Assembly: GCA_044375625.1 (NCBI GenBank) | Contig: JBILMH010000009.1 | Location: forward strand, 1 to 51,975 | Source of the DNA: CAISOG01 sp044375625 | GTDB taxonomy: Bacteria; Pseudomonadota; Alphaproteobacteria; CAISOG01 | Direction of reading: 5' to 3' | Length of the DNA: 51,975 nucleotides | Shown: positions 50,763 through 51,975 of the stretch, one piece after another | Layout of the letters: each line of letters begins with the position of its first letter | How positions within the stretch are numbered: the stretch's first letter is position 1 | Made by a program: the position numbers and the translations under genes | The notes under the pieces: generated by a model | The model's input: only the letters and a program-made list of their open reading frames with translations | What the model was told of the DNA's origin: nothing | Databases searched by the model: none

Positions 50763-51239
50763 TTAGCCAATGGCGGTGGGCGGCGAACGGGTGCGCAATC
50801 GGTACCAGCGGGCTTCACCCGCCAAGCTGTCATGGCTGATAAGCGCCGTAACGATGGGGGTATCGAACAGGCTGGGCAGCGATAGGGCGGCTATCGTTAC
50901 GGGCGGCGTGGCCAGGCCGTGGGCGGCAACGTAACACAGCGGGCATTGATAGGGCTTATGCGGTTTGGATGGATCCCGCCCGCTGGATTGTTCCGCCTCG
51001 CCCGTCCCCTCCGTCAGGTTTATCAGCTTGAACCCATCGGCGGTGCAAATCAGCACCCTGTTGCCGAACAGGGCGGCGGCGGGCGGTTGATTCTGGCTTA
51101 GGGAATCGGGGCGGCCTTGGCCGATTGGCGATGGGTAATACGCATAGAAGGGCAACAGCATGTGCAGCAACAGTGCCGCCACCGCCAACAGGGTTATCCC
51201 CCTGACTTTTAGCAAAGTTTTGCCGCCTGCCCTTGCCAT
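50763..51239 (-). CDS. DUF2946-like membrane-anchored protein
   Basis: A 158-aa protein with one N-terminal membrane segment or uncleaved signal (VRGITLLAVAALLLHMLLPFYAY). A pair of Cys-containing motifs follows, VLICTADGFKLI and YQCPLCYVAAHG, which match the pattern of DUF2946 proteins. These are small periplasm-facing proteins that often lie near metal-related outer-membrane genes. A function as metal-binding or redox partner is inference. It is probably transcribed with the Met/His-rich barrel gene 82 bp downstream. Confidence 0.7.
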   Translation of the reverse strand: MARAGGKTLLKVRGITLLAVAALLLHMLLPFYAYYPSPIGQGRPDSLSQNQPPAAALFGNRVLICTADGFKLINLTEGTGEAEQSSGRDPSKPHKPYQCPLCYVAAHGLATPPVTIAALSLPSLFDTPIVTALISHDSLAGEARWYRLRTRSPPTAIG

Positions 51240-51292
51240 TATCCCCCGCCATTTCCCTTCGCCTAGGCCGCGTTCATGCCCGTTAAGCCTAG

Positions 51293-51975
51293 TTAGCGTG
51301 CCGCCAACGAAAAGTAAAGGGGAATGCCGATGGCAATGTTAAAGGGCAGGGTGATGCTGATACTGCTGGTCAAATAGATGCCTGGGTTGGCATCGGGCAG
51401 CGCCATTTTGACCGCGGCGGGGGCAGCGATATAAGAGGCACTGGCCGCCATGGTGGCCAAAATCGCTGTACCCCCGTGCGACAGATCGGCGGCGTGACCA
51501 GCCAGCACCCCCAGCCCGCCAAACAGCAGTGGCACGGCGGTGCCGTAAATCAGCATAAAGCCCAGCGATGCTTTTGATTCCTTAAGGCGGCTGGCGGCAA
51601 CCACCCCCATTTCCAGCAGGAAAAAGGCCAACACCCCCTGGAAGGGCGAAACAAACACGTTGGAAATGGCGGCCAGCCCGCCCCGATCGGCCAACAGCCC
51701 GACCATCAATCCCCCGGTCAGCAGGATCACGCTTTTGCCCGTAATCGCCTCATGCACCACTTGGCGCAGGCGGATGGTTTTGGTGCCGCCCAAACAGCCG
51801 GCGATCATCAGGGCGACAACGATACCGGGAATCTCCAACACGGCCAGCAGCGCGGTCATAAACCCCTCATGCGCAATGGCGGCCTGATGGGCAAAGTTTA
51901 ACGCCGCCATAAAGGTCACCGCCGACACCGATCCGTAATGCGCCGCCAAGGCCGCAGCATTCAGGCTGTCCAGTC
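51293..51975 (-). CDS. Sodium-dependent bicarbonate transporter family protein (SbtA-like), 5' end outside window
   Basis: Partial: the reading frame runs without a stop through the right edge of the window, so the N-terminal half is missing. The visible 227 or so residues have about six membrane segments and family blocks AAHYGSVSAVTF, FFLLEMGVVAASRL, GTAVPLLFGG, ASASYIAAPAAVKMALPDANPGIYL and ITLPFNIAIGIPLYF. These match the SbtA (DUF897) family, known in cyanobacteria as a Na+/HCO3- symporter; the substrate in heterotrophs is not established. An internal TTG could pass for a start, but the conserved sequence clearly continues upstream. Confidence 0.85.
   Translation of the reverse strand, partial: LDSLNAAALAAHYGSVSAVTFMAALNFAHQAAIAHEGFMTALLAVLEIPGIVVALMIAGCLGGTKTIRLRQVVHEAITGKSVILLTGGLMVGLLADRGGLAAISNVFVSPFQGVLAFFLLEMGVVAASRLKESKASLGFMLIYGTAVPLLFGGLGVLAGHAADLSHGGTAILATMAASASYIAAPAAVKMALPDANPGIYLTSSISITLPFNIAIGIPLYFSLAAR

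Noticed and set aside
1..51975. CRISPR arrays, insertion-sequence transposases, rRNA genes
   Set aside because: No regularly spaced repeats, transposase-like proteins or rRNA sequence were seen anywhere in the window.

Overview
The window looks like a piece of an alphaproteobacterial chromosome, probably Rhodospirillales-like. This is inferred from a single bifunctional Rel/SpoT gene, trpF-trpB-trpA-accD and bamD-recN gene orders, an rpmI-rplT-pheS-pheT run, and an rpsP with a long Ala/Glu tail. Judged by eye, most genes are GC-rich. Several stretches are clearly more AT-rich: about 5.7-12.1 kb, 16.0-17.2 kb, 27.1-27.7 kb and 34.6-35.2 kb. These hold the least familiar genes. I found no transposase, integrase, CRISPR array or rRNA. 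There is one tRNA, tRNA-Arg(ACG).

Layout. 0-4.5 kb: rsh, a spacer with four hairpins, tsaD and a glutathione transferase gene. 4.6-5.7 kb: a 163-bp inverted-repeat element, then metF. 5.7-12.1 kb (all minus strand): a Zur-type regulator gene followed by a tightly packed five-gene operon. It encodes an unrecognised protein, a CooC/MinD-like ATPase, a fold-III PLP decarboxylase, a cysteine-synthase-like enzyme fused to rhodanese, and a COG0523 (CobW/ZigA-type) metallochaperone GTPase. A Zur-box-like palindrome covers the -35 region of the operon promoter. 12.2-15.8 kb: an AmpD-like amidase divergent from bamD-recN. 15.8-17.2 kb: a possible small RNA, a 71-aa protein and an SPFH membrane protein. 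17.3-23 kb: mutS, a FabK/nitronate monooxygenase-like gene, an Hpt-like protein without its histidine, and a lytic transglycosylase. 23.2-27.1 kb: trpF-trpB-trpA-accD. 27.1-27.8 kb: a small module bounded by a duplicated 3' end of accD. 27.8-32.4 kb: pstS-pstC-pstA-pstB plus an I78 inhibitor. 32.6-35.4 kb: rpsP, an orphan Fic gene, a small membrane protein and tRNA-Arg. 35.6-39.4 kb: fabI, aroC, sppA. 39.5-46.2 kb: a PLP dehydratase, then rpmI-rplT-pheS-pheT-lysA. 46.3-51.98 kb: an MgtC/DUF4010 protein, lepA, a Met/His-rich outer-membrane protein with a DUF2946-like partner, and an sbtA-like transporter cut by the window edge.

The strongest candidate for an undescribed system is the Zur-adjacent operon at 5737-11523. 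Known Zur targets include zinc uptake, zinc-sparing paralogues, COG0523 GTPases and, in some bacteria, amino-acid zincophores such as EDDS. A beta-replacement PLP enzyme, a PLP decarboxylase, a metal-insertion-type ATPase and a zinc-type GTPase in one operon suggest either biosynthesis of an amino-acid-derived metal ligand or a zinc-limitation metal-delivery route. That function is inference; the gene content, spacing and operator are read from the sequence. Other unusual points are the accD-tail duplication, a phage-virion-like N-terminal repeat on the SPFH protein, and short in-frame tandem repeats inside several core enzymes.
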